Assembly (NCBI GenBank): GCA_030748215.1
Contig: JASMMK010000015.1
Location: 1 to 64,000, forward strand
Direction: 5' to 3'
DNA length: 64,000 nucleotides
Source: Candidatus Scalindua sp.
Lineage (GTDB): Bacteria; Planctomycetota; Brocadiia; Brocadiales; Scalinduaceae
The notes below the pieces were generated by a model, which made no database searches, was not told where the DNA came from, and saw only the letters and a list, made by a program, of their open reading frames with translations. Positions 54,023 through 62,957 of the stretch are shown here, piece after piece; position 1 is the first letter of the stretch; every line of letters starts with the position of its first letter. A program made the translations under genes and the position numbers.

Positions 54023-55516
54023 CTACAAATACTTCTCTGTATATTCACTGGACAACTCTTCATAAAGGGCTTCTGCTTCCTGATCGTTGCCTTCGCATTT
54101 TTCAATCCTTGGCCACTCGCTCTTGGGAAACTTCACATATAAAGGGAATGTTTTCTGGAGACTGAGAAGCTCCTGCCTGGATATTTGTGGCATGTTTAAT
54201 ACTGTTTCTGACCTGTAATCGCCGGCATGTGCGCCTTTTTGCATAAGTCCCTCTTCATCACAATAGTCACGCAAGGCAGTTCCTTTATAAGGATTGTAAA
54301 GTGATACCATAACACCCGGAACATTTAATTTTCTGTTAAACTCAATAGTTTCAAAGATGTTTTCCCTGGTTTCAGTTGGGAAGCCGATAATATTGTTAGC
54401 ACTTACCCTGAGGTTGGATTTCTCTAAAAAGCTGAAAGCCTTTAATATAGCCTCATCGTTCATGTTCCTGCCAAGAAGATTACGACGCAGCTCCATGTTA
54501 CCGCTTTCGATACCAAGGCTTATTCCCTCGCAACCGGAAGACTCAAGGAGTTTAATGTTTTCTTCATTAATTGATTCAGGTCTTGCCTCAATCTAGAATG
54601 GTATATCCACTTCCTTATAGCGTTCTATGAATTCGGCTATCCTTTCCCGTTTAGTCGTAAGAAAACTTTCTGCTACCAGATATGCAAATTCGAGGTTATA
54701 TCTCTCTTTTTTCTCTTTCATCTCGTCAATAAGTCTTTTGATGGTCTTTTCTCTATAATAACCTCCGTTGTTTGCATAAAGTTTATTGAGGCCGTAATCA
54801 CTGCAGAATCGGCAGCTGTATGGACACCCTCTGTTCATTTCAAATGTTCCGGTCATGGATATCTTGCCTCCCATAGGCTTGTAAAATCTCCTTGGCTCAA
54901 AAATGGTCCAGTCCTGAAACGGCAGCTCGTCAAGTTCTACGGGCTTTCTGATCCCATTCTTGTATATCTTGCCATTTTGCTTAATCCATATATTTTGTGT
55001 TGACGTTATGTCCTGTTTTTCTTTAATCTTCGTGCATAGCTCAACAAGTGCGTATTCTCCCTCTCCCACGCATACCATATCTACACAATCTTCAGCAATT
55101 ATCTCAGCAGGGTCAAAAGTGGCAAAGATACCGCCCACAATCATGGGAACGTTAAAATAACGTCTTATATTATTCAGCATTTCTATTCCAAGTTCGTAGG
55201 TGCATTCTATACAGGATAATCCTATGATATCCGGTTTGTACTCTTCTACCATCTTTCTAAGATCATCAAACATATCTGTATCTTTATATACCAGTCCAAA
55301 TTCTTCGCGATTTGTTTTCTTTACCTGAAGATTTTTTACCCTCGCTTCGTCACCTGTTTCAGTTGCGGTTTTGTAAAAGGTAGTGTCGAACAACTTCACC
55401 CCAAAACCTTTCTCTTTAAGGCATGCCGATATCAAGGAGAGCCCAACAGGCAGAAGAACATCCATCATTGTATTGCAGTTGATAAATAAAACCTTGAAAT
55501 CTTTATTTTCTGTCAT
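54023..55516 (-). pseudogene. B12-binding-domain radical SAM protein interrupted by in-frame TAG
   Basis: Read through, this is a 497-residue cobalamin-binding-domain/radical SAM protein (BchE-like class). The B12-type Rossmann domain is residues about 8-170 with IVGGIFATFDPAEII and VCVGEGEYALVEL. The CxxxCxxC motif is GCPYSCRFC near residue 230. The second half includes LGIESGNMELRRN and IIGFPTETRENIFETIEF. Codon 308 is TAG (54593-54595 complement), between DIPF and IEARPESI. Frame and homology continue on both sides, so the stop interrupts one gene. Trp (TGG) is the likely original codon. The ATG at 55516 overlaps the TIM-barrel stop as ATGA. It could be a nonsense mutation, readthrough or sequencing error. 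Confidence 0.88.
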
Positions 55517-56322
55517 TTTCCGTTTACGATTCCCTTCACCCAATCCATACCTTCCTTAACCTCACCGGGTATATTGTCGTAATATGTATGGTTATATTCA
55601 AAAACTATATTGCATTCCTTATTGTGTCCTAAAATTATTTCGAGCGTTTTTTTTATGTCTACCCATCCATCTTCTGCCTTTTGTGAGGGATGGACGGGTA
55701 CGTGATTATATTTTTTGTTATGCTCCAGCCCCTTTGTATTCCAGATATGTATTGATTTGGTATACGGCGCCATAATTTCTATATCTTCGAAGAAATTACG
55801 GTTTCGTATTCCGGATATAAGTGATGTATGGCCTATATCAATACAAATACCCAATAAAGGGTGACCTTTAACAAAATCTACAAATTGTTCAGGTTCGTGG
55901 AAATGTCCTGAGTATCCGCCAAACTCAATATTAATAGGTAGTTTGTATCTGTCCACCAGATTACAGAATTCTGATTTTGTATCACATGCAAGATCCGTTA
56001 CCTTTTTCCTGTCATGAGAATCTTCCTTCCAGGTCAGATGTGTTACGACAAAATCAGCATCCCACTCCTTTGCATAATGCATAGTGTTGTCAATCAGTTT
56101 AAGAGAAAGAGATCTCTTGTCTGGATCGTCATTAAGGAAAAAAGTGGTTACTCCGGTATAGGGAAAATATGAGGGTCTGAAGAATGGCACATGAAAACTG
56201 AAGGGCAGCTTTTTGCTCTTTATGAAAGACTTTAGCTCACCTAATTCATCCTCTTGAAAATCAAAAACCTCGTATCTATCTAACCCTGTATGCAAATAGC
56301 CTGCAGGTCTTGCTCTTTCCAT
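55513..56322 (-). CDS. Xylose-isomerase-like TIM-barrel protein
   Basis: The 269-residue protein belongs to the AP-endonuclease-family-2/xylose-isomerase-like TIM-barrel superfamily. Metal-ligand-type segments are present in order: FHVPFFRPS, VVTHLTW, INIEFGGYSG, LGICIDIGHTSL, SIHIWNTKG and IVFEYNHTYYD, each with the expected His or Glu/Asp. It may be an isomerase, epimerase or nuclease; the sugar/polyol isomerase reading fits the kinase and flippase downstream. It is the first gene of the reverse-strand cluster, ATGA-overlapped with the radical SAM gene. A repeat element lies about 60 bases upstream of its start. Confidence 0.88.
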   Translation of the reverse strand: MERARPAGYLHTGLDRYEVFDFQEDELGELKSFIKSKKLPFSFHVPFFRPSYFPYTGVTTFFLNDDPDKRSLSLKLIDNTMHYAKEWDADFVVTHLTWKEDSHDRKKVTDLACDTKSEFCNLVDRYKLPINIEFGGYSGHFHEPEQFVDFVKGHPLLGICIDIGHTSLISGIRNRNFFEDIEIMAPYTKSIHIWNTKGLEHNKKYNHVPVHPSQKAEDGWVDIKKTLEIILGHNKECNIVFEYNHTYYDNIPGEVKEGMDWVKGIVNGK

Positions 56323-56378
56323 ATTTCAATTATAGCCGGCATGGACTTTTACCATTAAGCTGAGTCATGCCGAAAACA

Positions 56379-56466
56379 AGTTTGAATTGCCTAAAGTTAT
56401 AAAAAGCGTTTTACCATGTTGCTATAACTTTAGTTCACTTCAAACTTTAGGCACTTTTAACTTTGA
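56379..56466. repeat. Intergenic hairpin repeat, copy 2
   Basis: An ~88-bp element with the perfect inverted pair CTAAAGTTATA (56391-56401) and TATAACTTTAG, followed by TTCACTT and ACTTTAGGCACTTTTAAC. Its reverse complement aligns end to end with the copy at 17617-17703. It lies upstream of the TIM-barrel gene. Confidence 0.75.
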
Positions 56467-56624
56467 TCAGTATACATCATTTGTAGTTACTTGTTAAATA
56501 TTTTATTATATATGTGAAAGTGATTCAAGGCTGAATGTAGTTACTGATAAGTTATTTAATTTGACCATGTTGTTTTGATGGCATATGATATTTTTGTATA
56601 ACGATTCAAAAAAGGAGAACTGAT

Positions 56625-57552
56625 TTGAAACTTAGGTTCCAATGTATAATACTGCTGACAACATTGTATGTAGTGTTTTTATATTCTATCTCCGTGGCTT
56701 TTTCATTACCTGATGAAAGTGATTTCCATTCATACTGGTACAATCATGGTGCGGAAATAACGCGCTTTGAGCTTGAACAGAGCCGATATGGTGAAATCCA
56801 TTCTGGTCATGCGATTTTAATATTTGTTACTGAACCGTTTCTTCCGGACATACACGTAAAATCAGATTATGAATCATCCAGAAAAAGAAGCATTCCAGTC
56901 TTGAAGCTCAACTCTATCAAAAGATTCAATACGGGTATCTACGACTATTCCATGATGAAGTCCATATTTACACCAATCCCCACAGAGAAACAGAAGTACA
57001 TCAAAACATTAAAAGTATCAACGACAAGACAGGACTGGTGCGGCCAGGTCTATCTCCAGTATAATCTTGAGGGTGATCAATACAAGGTAAAGCAGTATTC
57101 GTACTTTGAAAAGGGGGGGGGACAAGTCCATGACTACACCATCAGTGCGCCTTGAGGATGATATATGGACACGCATACGCATAGCTCCAGAAACTCTTCC
57201 GTTGGGGAAAATCAGAATGATTCCCGGAAGCTTCTTTACCATATTACACACGATTGAAGCAGGGTCGGAAGATGCCATTGCAGAACTGACACACACACGG
57301 GAAGGTGATAGTGGGATATCTCAGTATACGGTGACGTATCCATCCCTTCAGAGGACATTATCTATCTACTTTAACCAAAACTTTCCATATGATATTCTCT
57401 CCTGGAGTGAAACCTATCCGGATGGTTCAGGAAAGAATGCAAAAGTATTGACTACCAATGCACGACGCACACATGCCATCATGACAGACTACTGGAACAA
57501 GCAGAGCTTGGAAGATTTGAATCTTAGAAAAGAGCTGGGTTTGGCAAAGTGA
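56625..57552 (+). pseudogene. Secreted hypothetical protein gene split at a G9 tract
   Basis: Two frames together encode one ~308-residue secreted protein. The first starts at TTG 56625 (AAAGGAG seven bases upstream, signal peptide to about residue 27) and ends prematurely at 57155. The second continues to 57552. They meet at nine consecutive G (57113-57121); with eight G the frame reads through as FEKGGDKSMTTPSVRLEDDIW. The N-part (HSYWYNHGAEITRFELEQSRYGEIHSGHAILIFVTEPF) and C-part (SQYTVTYPSLQRTLSIYF) resemble, from memory, a family of ~300-residue proteins of unknown function seen in Bacteroidetes. So the gene is frameshifted here, a phase-variable gene in the off state, or a homopolymer sequencing error. 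Confidence 0.85.
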
Positions 57553-58195
57553 CTCAACATGCGAATGGGATAAATCCTATTTTCTAAAGAATCACCTTGT
57601 AGGAATACCGTCTTTACTTTTGATATTATTCCAACAGATGTCAGGCCGTTCCGTCTTAAAGCCACACCTACTCCAGATAACTCGTCGACTATCAACATAG
57701 TAATGATTCATGTAAATTGCATCATACCGCATATTTATGTAAATTTTTTATTAAACTATTAACAGTTCCTGCCGATAATAAGTTTGTACAGGCTGCAATT
57801 TTTGCCTGAAAATTGGGAAATTGTTTCACAATTAAACGAGTTATAACATAAAACTTTGAAGTTTAGAAAAATTATTCTTGAAAATTGATAATTATTTCGG
57901 AGAGCTAATTAGCCATAAGTACCGATATGTATAAGTGTTACATTGTTGATGCCGGAGGGTCAGCATCTTTGTTAGACCCTAAATAATGTATTATAGAAAA
58001 ATGGTGCGGAAGTTGCGATGTAGTGTGAGGTAGTCTCTCTATTATTCATTCCATAATGAATGACTTATTGAAGGATGAGAGATTATATTTAGCTTAGATT
58101 AGTGATTAACTGACTTCGCAATTTAGAGAAACCAGTACATTTTCAATAATAAATACTTGTTTTCAGGAAAAATGTAAGGAAAGGAGAGAAACTAT
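57553..58195. other. 643-bp gap with a candidate pseudoknot
   Basis: No gene is credible here. At 57948-57980 the RNA of the + strand could form an H-type pseudoknot: GATGC (57948-57952) with GCATC (57963-57967), and AGGGTC (57956-57961) with GACCCT (57975-57980), loops of 3, 1 and 7 bases. It lies about 215 bases upstream of the next gene. The rest is AT-rich and featureless to me. Confidence 0.4.
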
Positions 58196-58501
58196 ATGAA
58201 GGTTTTTTCAACTATGTTAGTAACTGTCACACTATTAGTCATTGGTTTCTTGTTTTTGTTCTCTGGTGCTAATAATGCGGGTAGCAAAGTCAACAAATCC
58301 TCTGTAAAAAGGGTGCAGAATGGTCAATACCATTCTCAGTTTAAACGTCGGGATTTCATCAGAGAAAGACGTGATAATGAACGCAAGAAAATCAGCAAAG
58401 AGCAAAGTGCCAGACAAGTTGCGGCAGGGAGATATCATGACGATTTCATGGCATATAATCGGCAGGACAGTGGCAGAAACCGCTATGACGGTTTCAGGTA
58501 G
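58196..58501 (+). CDS. Small secreted basic protein
   Basis: The 101-residue product has an N-terminal hydrophobic segment (about residues 5-24, LVTVTLLVIGFLFLFSG) likely to be a signal peptide or anchor. The remaining 75 residues are strongly basic and hydrophilic (KRRDFIRERRDNERKK). Two copies of a G-x-Y-H-x-x-F motif occur: NGQYHSQF and AGRYHDDF. GGAAAGGAGAGAAAC precedes the ATG, an excellent ribosome binding site. I know no family. It is preceded by a 643-base gap and followed by a hairpin, so it is probably a single-gene transcript. Confidence 0.75.
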   Translation: MKVFSTMLVTVTLLVIGFLFLFSGANNAGSKVNKSSVKRVQNGQYHSQFKRRDFIRERRDNERKKISKEQSARQVAAGRYHDDFMAYNRQDSGRNRYDGFR

Positions 58502-58591
58502 TACTGAAATGGTTGTGGGTGTTAGCCACGAAGTGTCGACATGGCAACCATGACTAAATTATCAAATAACAAAATTCCCGTCTGACATCTA

Positions 58592-58626
58592 CAGCACAAT
58601 CAGCTGTATTAGAACTGATTGTGCTG
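58592..58626. terminator. Bidirectional terminator-like hairpin
   Basis: A perfect 12-bp stem (CAGCACAATCAG at 58592-58603, complement at 58615-58626) with an 11-base loop lies between two convergent genes. No strong T-run is present on either side, so terminator function is likely but not certain. Confidence 0.6.
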
Positions 58627-58640
58627 ACACATCATATCTG

Positions 58641-58949
58641 CTAATGTTGATTAATCTCTATCCATTTGTCCATAGACATTACCGGTGTGACTTTTCCGGT
58701 CTGTGTTGGTACGAGCGGAAGAAAAAATTCAGCCATTCCGGGATAGTCGTTTGTCTGCACAGTAATATAATATTCATGTGAAGTTACACCCACGTATGCA
58801 TTGAGGATGTTTATCCCCTTTTTTTCAAATTCTTCACGTCTTGCCTAGAAATCTACGAGCATCTTCGCTCCTTCCTTAGTTCTGCCCGGGCAGTTTTCCG
58901 GGGTATGTGTCCAATGTACTACATAAACTGAGCCTTCGTCGTTAGCCAT
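58641..58949 (-). pseudogene. Small DUF3303-like protein gene with in-frame TAG
   Basis: The reverse strand from ATG 58949 encodes 102 residues if TAG codon 35 (58845-58847 complement) is read through: MANDEGSVYVVHWTHTPENC..., then KMLVDF-stop-ARREEFEKKG..., ending MSMDKWIEINQH. The pattern (short beta strand with VHWT, helix, then ITVQTNDYPGMAEFF and a late VTPVMSMDKW) resembles DUF3303-type or ABM-like ferredoxin-fold proteins, a tentative match. Trp (TGG) is the likely ancestral codon at the stop. Both halves keep coding character, so the stop is recent or an error. The gene is not closely linked to the 59 kb gene. Confidence 0.75.
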
Positions 58950-59030
58950 TCAAATAACTCCAATCAATTATTAGATTTGTAAATATAAAAATGTAAAAAA
59001 CAAAAAACAGGAGAACACATTGATCACATA

Positions 59031-59654
59031 TCATTCATCAGAATATACACGTACCGGACGAACTTTTTTTCTTTCGATCATTATGTCCTTTCTGCTTACT
59101 AAACTGTAGTTAAAATCTACGCTCCATGCTCTATCCAGAGAGAGACTGGAACTCGAAATGTTACTGTCACATGTCCATACACTCGATTGTGTTTTATCAA
59201 ATGCAGGGTCAATAAATTGATTACCGCTTTTCGTGCTGGGCTCCAACAGAGAAACCGCTTCTTCCAGAGTGGGTAGTCTCCAGTCTGTAAATCCTGCGTA
59301 ACCATTTTCATTCAACTTTGTTACCCATCTCTTTGCACTCTTCCAGCTTATATTCTTAAATGATCCGGATTGGTGCCACATCAATCCGGTAGCATGGTCT
59401 ATAACGACGTTATCTCCTTCTATTATGTTCTTTTCGTAATCGTGACTTATTGTACTGTGTCCAAAAAAGCCCTGATTAAATTTCTTCTCACGTATTACGA
59501 CGTCAGCAATTTCTTCCGCCTCAGAAAGAGTTACTATTTTGCAATATGGACGCAGGTTTATTTTTGGTATCTTATTTTCAGCCGAATGTATGGGCGCTGA
59601 TAAAAAAAACACAAATGATATAATTGAGATATATGGTAATAATGAATGCTTCAT
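59031..59654 (-). CDS. DUF1566/Lcl-domain secreted protein
   Basis: The 207-residue protein has a signal peptide (to about residue 25, VFFLSAPIHSA) and one DUF1566 (Lcl C-terminal) domain. The diagnostic block is DHATGLMWHQSG ... NGYAGFTDWRLPTLEEAVSLLEP, ending WSVDFNYSLVSRKD and KVRPVRVY. Such proteins are surface or periplasmic and of unknown function, common in anammox Planctomycetes and Deltaproteobacteria (from general knowledge). GGAGG precedes the ATG. It is a single gene upstream of rsmA on the same strand. Confidence 0.9.
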   Translation of the reverse strand: MKHSLLPYISIISFVFFLSAPIHSAENKIPKINLRPYCKIVTLSEAEEIADVVIREKKFNQGFFGHSTISHDYEKNIIEGDNVVIDHATGLMWHQSGSFKNISWKSAKRWVTKLNENGYAGFTDWRLPTLEEAVSLLEPSTKSGNQFIDPAFDKTQSSVWTCDSNISSSSLSLDRAWSVDFNYSLVSRKDIMIERKKVRPVRVYSDE

Positions 59655-59709
59655 AGAACCTCCGGTGGTTGTTACCTCTATGGTAATGTAGTATTACATT
59701 CGATGTAGA

Positions 59710-60672
59710 TTATTTTTTGGAACTTAGATATTCTGAAATTCCGTTGGACAGGCTAATCAATGCTTCTATGTCTAATTCCTCTCCTCTGCTCTTAGGACTT
59801 ATGTCAACGCGCTTCAAAATTGCTACTAAATCTTTACGTATCTCCTTTGACTCATTTTTCATGCCCAGACCCGAGCAAAGCGATGACAGACTGTTCAGTA
59901 ATGTCTTTCTTCTTGAAACGTATATTGCATGTATAACATTCTGAAAGTTTTGAAAATCACGAATTTTGTCAGCATACTTGTGACGATTAACTGTCATCTT
60001 GACGATTGCAGAATCCACGAGTGGAACAGGCCAGAATACGTCAGGAGGAAGTTTCTTCAATACTTTTGCGTCAGCAAAAAGGTTTGTCATAATAGACAGT
60101 ACGCCATAATTCCTGGTCCCAGGTTGCGCCTTCATCCTATCCGTAGTATCCCGCTGAAGCATCAGGATCATTGTTTTGATGGGCAATACTTCCTGTAACA
60201 AATCAATAATTACCGGAGTGCTGATATAATATGGCAAATTGGATACTACCTTGACGGTTAAGTTTTCTGAAGAGGGAGCCGCTTGAATGTAATCAGACAC
60301 AGCCGCTACGATTGTTGGATGGATATGATGTTTCGACTTCAGGATATCCCTGTTAAATGTAGTTACATTATTGTAGTCCTTTAATGTCTCCTCCATGATT
60401 TCAAACAGTCTGCGGTCCAATTCTACAGCAAAGACGTGCCTGGCGTTTTGGGCAAGCAAACGTGTTAGAGAACCTGTGCCGGTACCTATTTCGAGAACTA
60501 CATCATTATGGCTCAGCTCTGAAACCTTAACGATAAACTGCAACAGATTCTGGTCTATTAGAAAATTTTGTCCCCACTGCTTCTTGACACGAACATCTCG
60601 TTCCTCTAAAAGTGCTTTCAACATTGATTTTGTGTGAGGAGCGTCTAATGTAATTATATCTTCAAAGAACAT
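59710..60672 (-). CDS. rsmA: 16S rRNA dimethyladenosine transferase RsmA (KsgA)
   Basis: RsmA dimethylates two adjacent adenosines near the 3' end of 16S rRNA. The 320-residue protein has the KKQWGQNFLIDQN N-terminal motif, SAM loop VLEIGTGTGSLTRLLA, and catalytic NLPYYIST. Both are intact. The C-terminal domain is somewhat longer than in E. coli KsgA (273 residues), and about 15 N-terminal residues before the QNFL motif may be optional. It is on the reverse strand, 46 bases downstream of the flavodoxin gene. Confidence 0.95.
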   Translation of the reverse strand: MFFEDIITLDAPHTKSMLKALLEERDVRVKKQWGQNFLIDQNLLQFIVKVSELSHNDVVLEIGTGTGSLTRLLAQNARHVFAVELDRRLFEIMEETLKDYNNVTTFNRDILKSKHHIHPTIVAAVSDYIQAAPSSENLTVKVVSNLPYYISTPVIIDLLQEVLPIKTMILMLQRDTTDRMKAQPGTRNYGVLSIMTNLFADAKVLKKLPPDVFWPVPLVDSAIVKMTVNRHKYADKIRDFQNFQNVIHAIYVSRRKTLLNSLSSLCSGLGMKNESKEIRKDLVAILKRVDISPKSRGEELDIEALISLSNGISEYLSSKK

Positions 60673-60717
60673 GATTTAAGTACTCTATCTTAATGAAGTA
60701 TTCGTATTCCCTTACGT

Positions 60718-61158
60718 TCACAGTTTCTCGCTGATGCTTTTTCCGTAATCCTGACAAGCCCTCATACCCTCTGTATCTTCCACTAAATGTTCTAACAGGT
60801 TGAAAGATCCTAACGAAGTCATATCCATCTTGAATACATTTTCCATTGTTTCAAAGATATACTTGGGCGCATCTCCGCTGTGGGTGTATGAGCCAAAAGC
60901 GCCTCCCACTTTTCCATTCAGTTTTGCTTTTTCTACCAGAAATAAAAATGTCTTCATATTTGCTGTCATGTCTCTGTGGTAGGTAGGGCAACCTAATACA
61001 TAACCGTCGTATCCATCTAACTCCTGTTCACTCTTAATATCTGCGAGTTTTCTGATCTCAGCACTATTACCACTAAAACGAACACCTTCTGCAATATACT
61101 CAGCCATTTTTTCGGTTTTGCCTGTTCTGCTATAATACGTAATTAACACCTTTCCCAT
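60718..61158 (-). CDS. Flavodoxin-family protein
   Basis: The 146-residue protein is a short-chain flavodoxin-like FMN protein. The phosphate-binding loop is TYYSRTGKTEKMA near the N-terminus, and YDGYVLGCPTYHRDM and GAFGSYTHSGDAPKYIFETMEN form the FMN contacts. The GKTEKMAEYIAEG pattern resembles flavodoxin-domain components of FprA/diiron flavoproteins but no such domain is attached. It could act as an electron carrier for pyruvate:ferredoxin oxidoreductase (inference). Gene order, tightly spaced with pdxA, suggests cotranscription with it. Confidence 0.9.
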   Translation of the reverse strand: MGKVLITYYSRTGKTEKMAEYIAEGVRFSGNSAEIRKLADIKSEQELDGYDGYVLGCPTYHRDMTANMKTFLFLVEKAKLNGKVGGAFGSYTHSGDAPKYIFETMENVFKMDMTSLGSFNLLEHLVEDTEGMRACQDYGKSISEKL

Positions 61159-61186
61159 ATTTTCGCTCCTTTTCTAGTTTTGTCTG

Positions 61187-62161
61187 TTACACAAATAAAT
61201 GTTTTCGTGTTTCCGCCATCATAATTGCCGTTTTTATTGCCTCAATCATTGAACCTGAACCTGCAATACCTTTTCCTGCAATATCAAAGGCGGTACCGTG
61301 TGTGGGTGAAGTCCTGATAACAGGTATGCCAAGCGTAATATTTACTCCGGAATCAAAAGCATGCATTTTTATCGGGATAGCTCCCTGATCGTGAAATTGG
61401 ACTACAACAATATCAAACTCTCCATTGAGTGCTTTGTTAAAAACCGTGTCGGCAGATAGAGGCCCGTGGCAATCAATTCCCATTTCCTGTGCACGTTCTA
61501 TTGCAGGTATGATAACATCCCTCTCTTCCGTACCGAAGCGGTCACCGTCACCGCAATGCGGATTTAAACCGCAAACTGCAATCCTCGGTTGATCTATACC
61601 AAAAAAAGTTTTAAGCCCTGTTGCTGTTATTTGTATGGTGGGAAATACATTTTCCTGGTTTATAGCTCCAGATATTTCACTTACTGCAAGGTGAGTAGTG
61701 ACAAACGCGACCCTAAGTCCTTTTCCAACCATAAACATTACTACATTTTCTACAGACGTCTTTTCCTTGAGTAACTCCGTGTGTCCGGCATAATCAAAAC
61801 CAGCCAGTTTGATTGCTTCTTTACTTATGGGTGCTGTTACAAGTGCGTCTATTTTTCCGTTAAGCGCCAGATCGAGCCCCTTTATAATATATTCTACAGA
61901 TGCCTTGCCGCTTTCTGGCAGGGGTTTGTGCGCCAGGGCATTATTAACTGTAAAGTTATCCAGATCTAATACGCTTATGTTATCTGTCAGGACTCTGTCT
62001 GAGATATTACTTAAAACCTTTTCAGAACCAATCACTACATAATTTGCCGCAGCTCTTATTTCAGGCGATGTCAATGCTTTAAGGATAACTTCCGGGCCTA
62101 TGCCACCGGGATCTCCCATTGTTATTCCGATTAAGTTTTTTTCTTTAGCTTCAGGTTTCAT
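61187..62161 (-). CDS. pdxA: 4-hydroxythreonine-4-phosphate dehydrogenase PdxA
   Basis: PdxA works in the DXP-dependent vitamin B6 route. The 324-residue protein starts with IGITMGDPGGIGPEVILKAL, has DALVTAPISKEAI and the metal-binding DYAGHTELL and CGLNPHCGDGDRFGTEE segments, and ends with the VVQFHDQGAIPIKMHAFDSGVNITLGIPVIRTSPTHGTAFDIAG block. All typical His ligands are visible. It is 28 bases upstream of the flavodoxin gene. Confidence 0.97.
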   Translation of the reverse strand: MKPEAKEKNLIGITMGDPGGIGPEVILKALTSPEIRAAANYVVIGSEKVLSNISDRVLTDNISVLDLDNFTVNNALAHKPLPESGKASVEYIIKGLDLALNGKIDALVTAPISKEAIKLAGFDYAGHTELLKEKTSVENVVMFMVGKGLRVAFVTTHLAVSEISGAINQENVFPTIQITATGLKTFFGIDQPRIAVCGLNPHCGDGDRFGTEERDVIIPAIERAQEMGIDCHGPLSADTVFNKALNGEFDIVVVQFHDQGAIPIKMHAFDSGVNITLGIPVIRTSPTHGTAFDIAGKGIAGSGSMIEAIKTAIMMAETRKHLFV

Positions 62162-62225
62162 AGTTTTTTAGGTGAGCTATACTCAACTACACAAATCACT
62201 CAATTCAGGTAGTAAACTACCGGCT

Positions 62226-62870
62226 TCACATGAATCCTTTTTCCTTTAACATCTCTTCTGTTATTCCTGATGTGGTATTGTCACTAGTTGTTAATATTCG
62301 TTTCACCCACTTACCTAACATATCTGTCTCTATGTTGACCTTCTGGCCTGCTTTCTTGAACCCTAATGTAGTGGCTTCAAGTGTAAATGGAATAAGAGCA
62401 ACCGAAAACAACTTCTCCTTGAGATCTACAATTGTTAAGCTAATCCCGTCTATGGCTACAGACCCTTTTTTGATCATCATGTTAGAGATATCGTTGCTTA
62501 CAGAAAACCAAACGGTGCATTGACCGGGTTCGTTTTCTATTTTATTGATTGTGCCAATACAATCGACATGCCCAGTTACAAAATGTCCACCGAGTTTGTC
62601 TCCTATTTTCAGTGATCTCTCTATATTTACATTATCAGATATGCATAAATCACCAATGGCAGTTTTGCTTAATGTTTCTCTTGAGACATCAAAATGTACT
62701 GCAGTGCCCTTTATCTGTGTTACTGTCAGGCAGGCTCCGTTTATGGCGATGCTATCACCAGGAACAGCACCATCCTTTAATGGCCCTATGTCAACAGCAA
62801 TAACTGCCGAATTCGCCTGTTGACTTACCTGTTTTACTTTACCTAAGTGCTCAATTATACCCGTAAACAT
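62226..62870 (-). CDS. ribE: Riboflavin synthase alpha chain
   Basis: The enzyme dismutates 6,7-dimethyl-8-ribityllumazine to riboflavin. The 214-residue protein begins with the diagnostic MFTGIIEHLGKV and consists of two lumazine-binding repeats: DSIAINGACLTVT with VSRETLSKT, and the second GSVAIDGISLTIV. The linker HFVTGHVDCIG joins them. ATG is chosen because the MFTGIIE motif is always N-terminal. The gene shares strand with psd and pdxA. Confidence 0.97.
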   Translation of the reverse strand: MFTGIIEHLGKVKQVSQQANSAVIAVDIGPLKDGAVPGDSIAINGACLTVTQIKGTAVHFDVSRETLSKTAIGDLCISDNVNIERSLKIGDKLGGHFVTGHVDCIGTINKIENEPGQCTVWFSVSNDISNMMIKKGSVAIDGISLTIVDLKEKLFSVALIPFTLEATTLGFKKAGQKVNIETDMLGKWVKRILTTSDNTTSGITEEMLKEKGFM

Positions 62871-62957
62871 TTTTGATTTAAAAAAAATTATAATAGTGTC
62901 TTGCTATCAGCAATCATACTCTTTTTAGTTTCTGTTTACAAAGCTGTTTACAATGCA

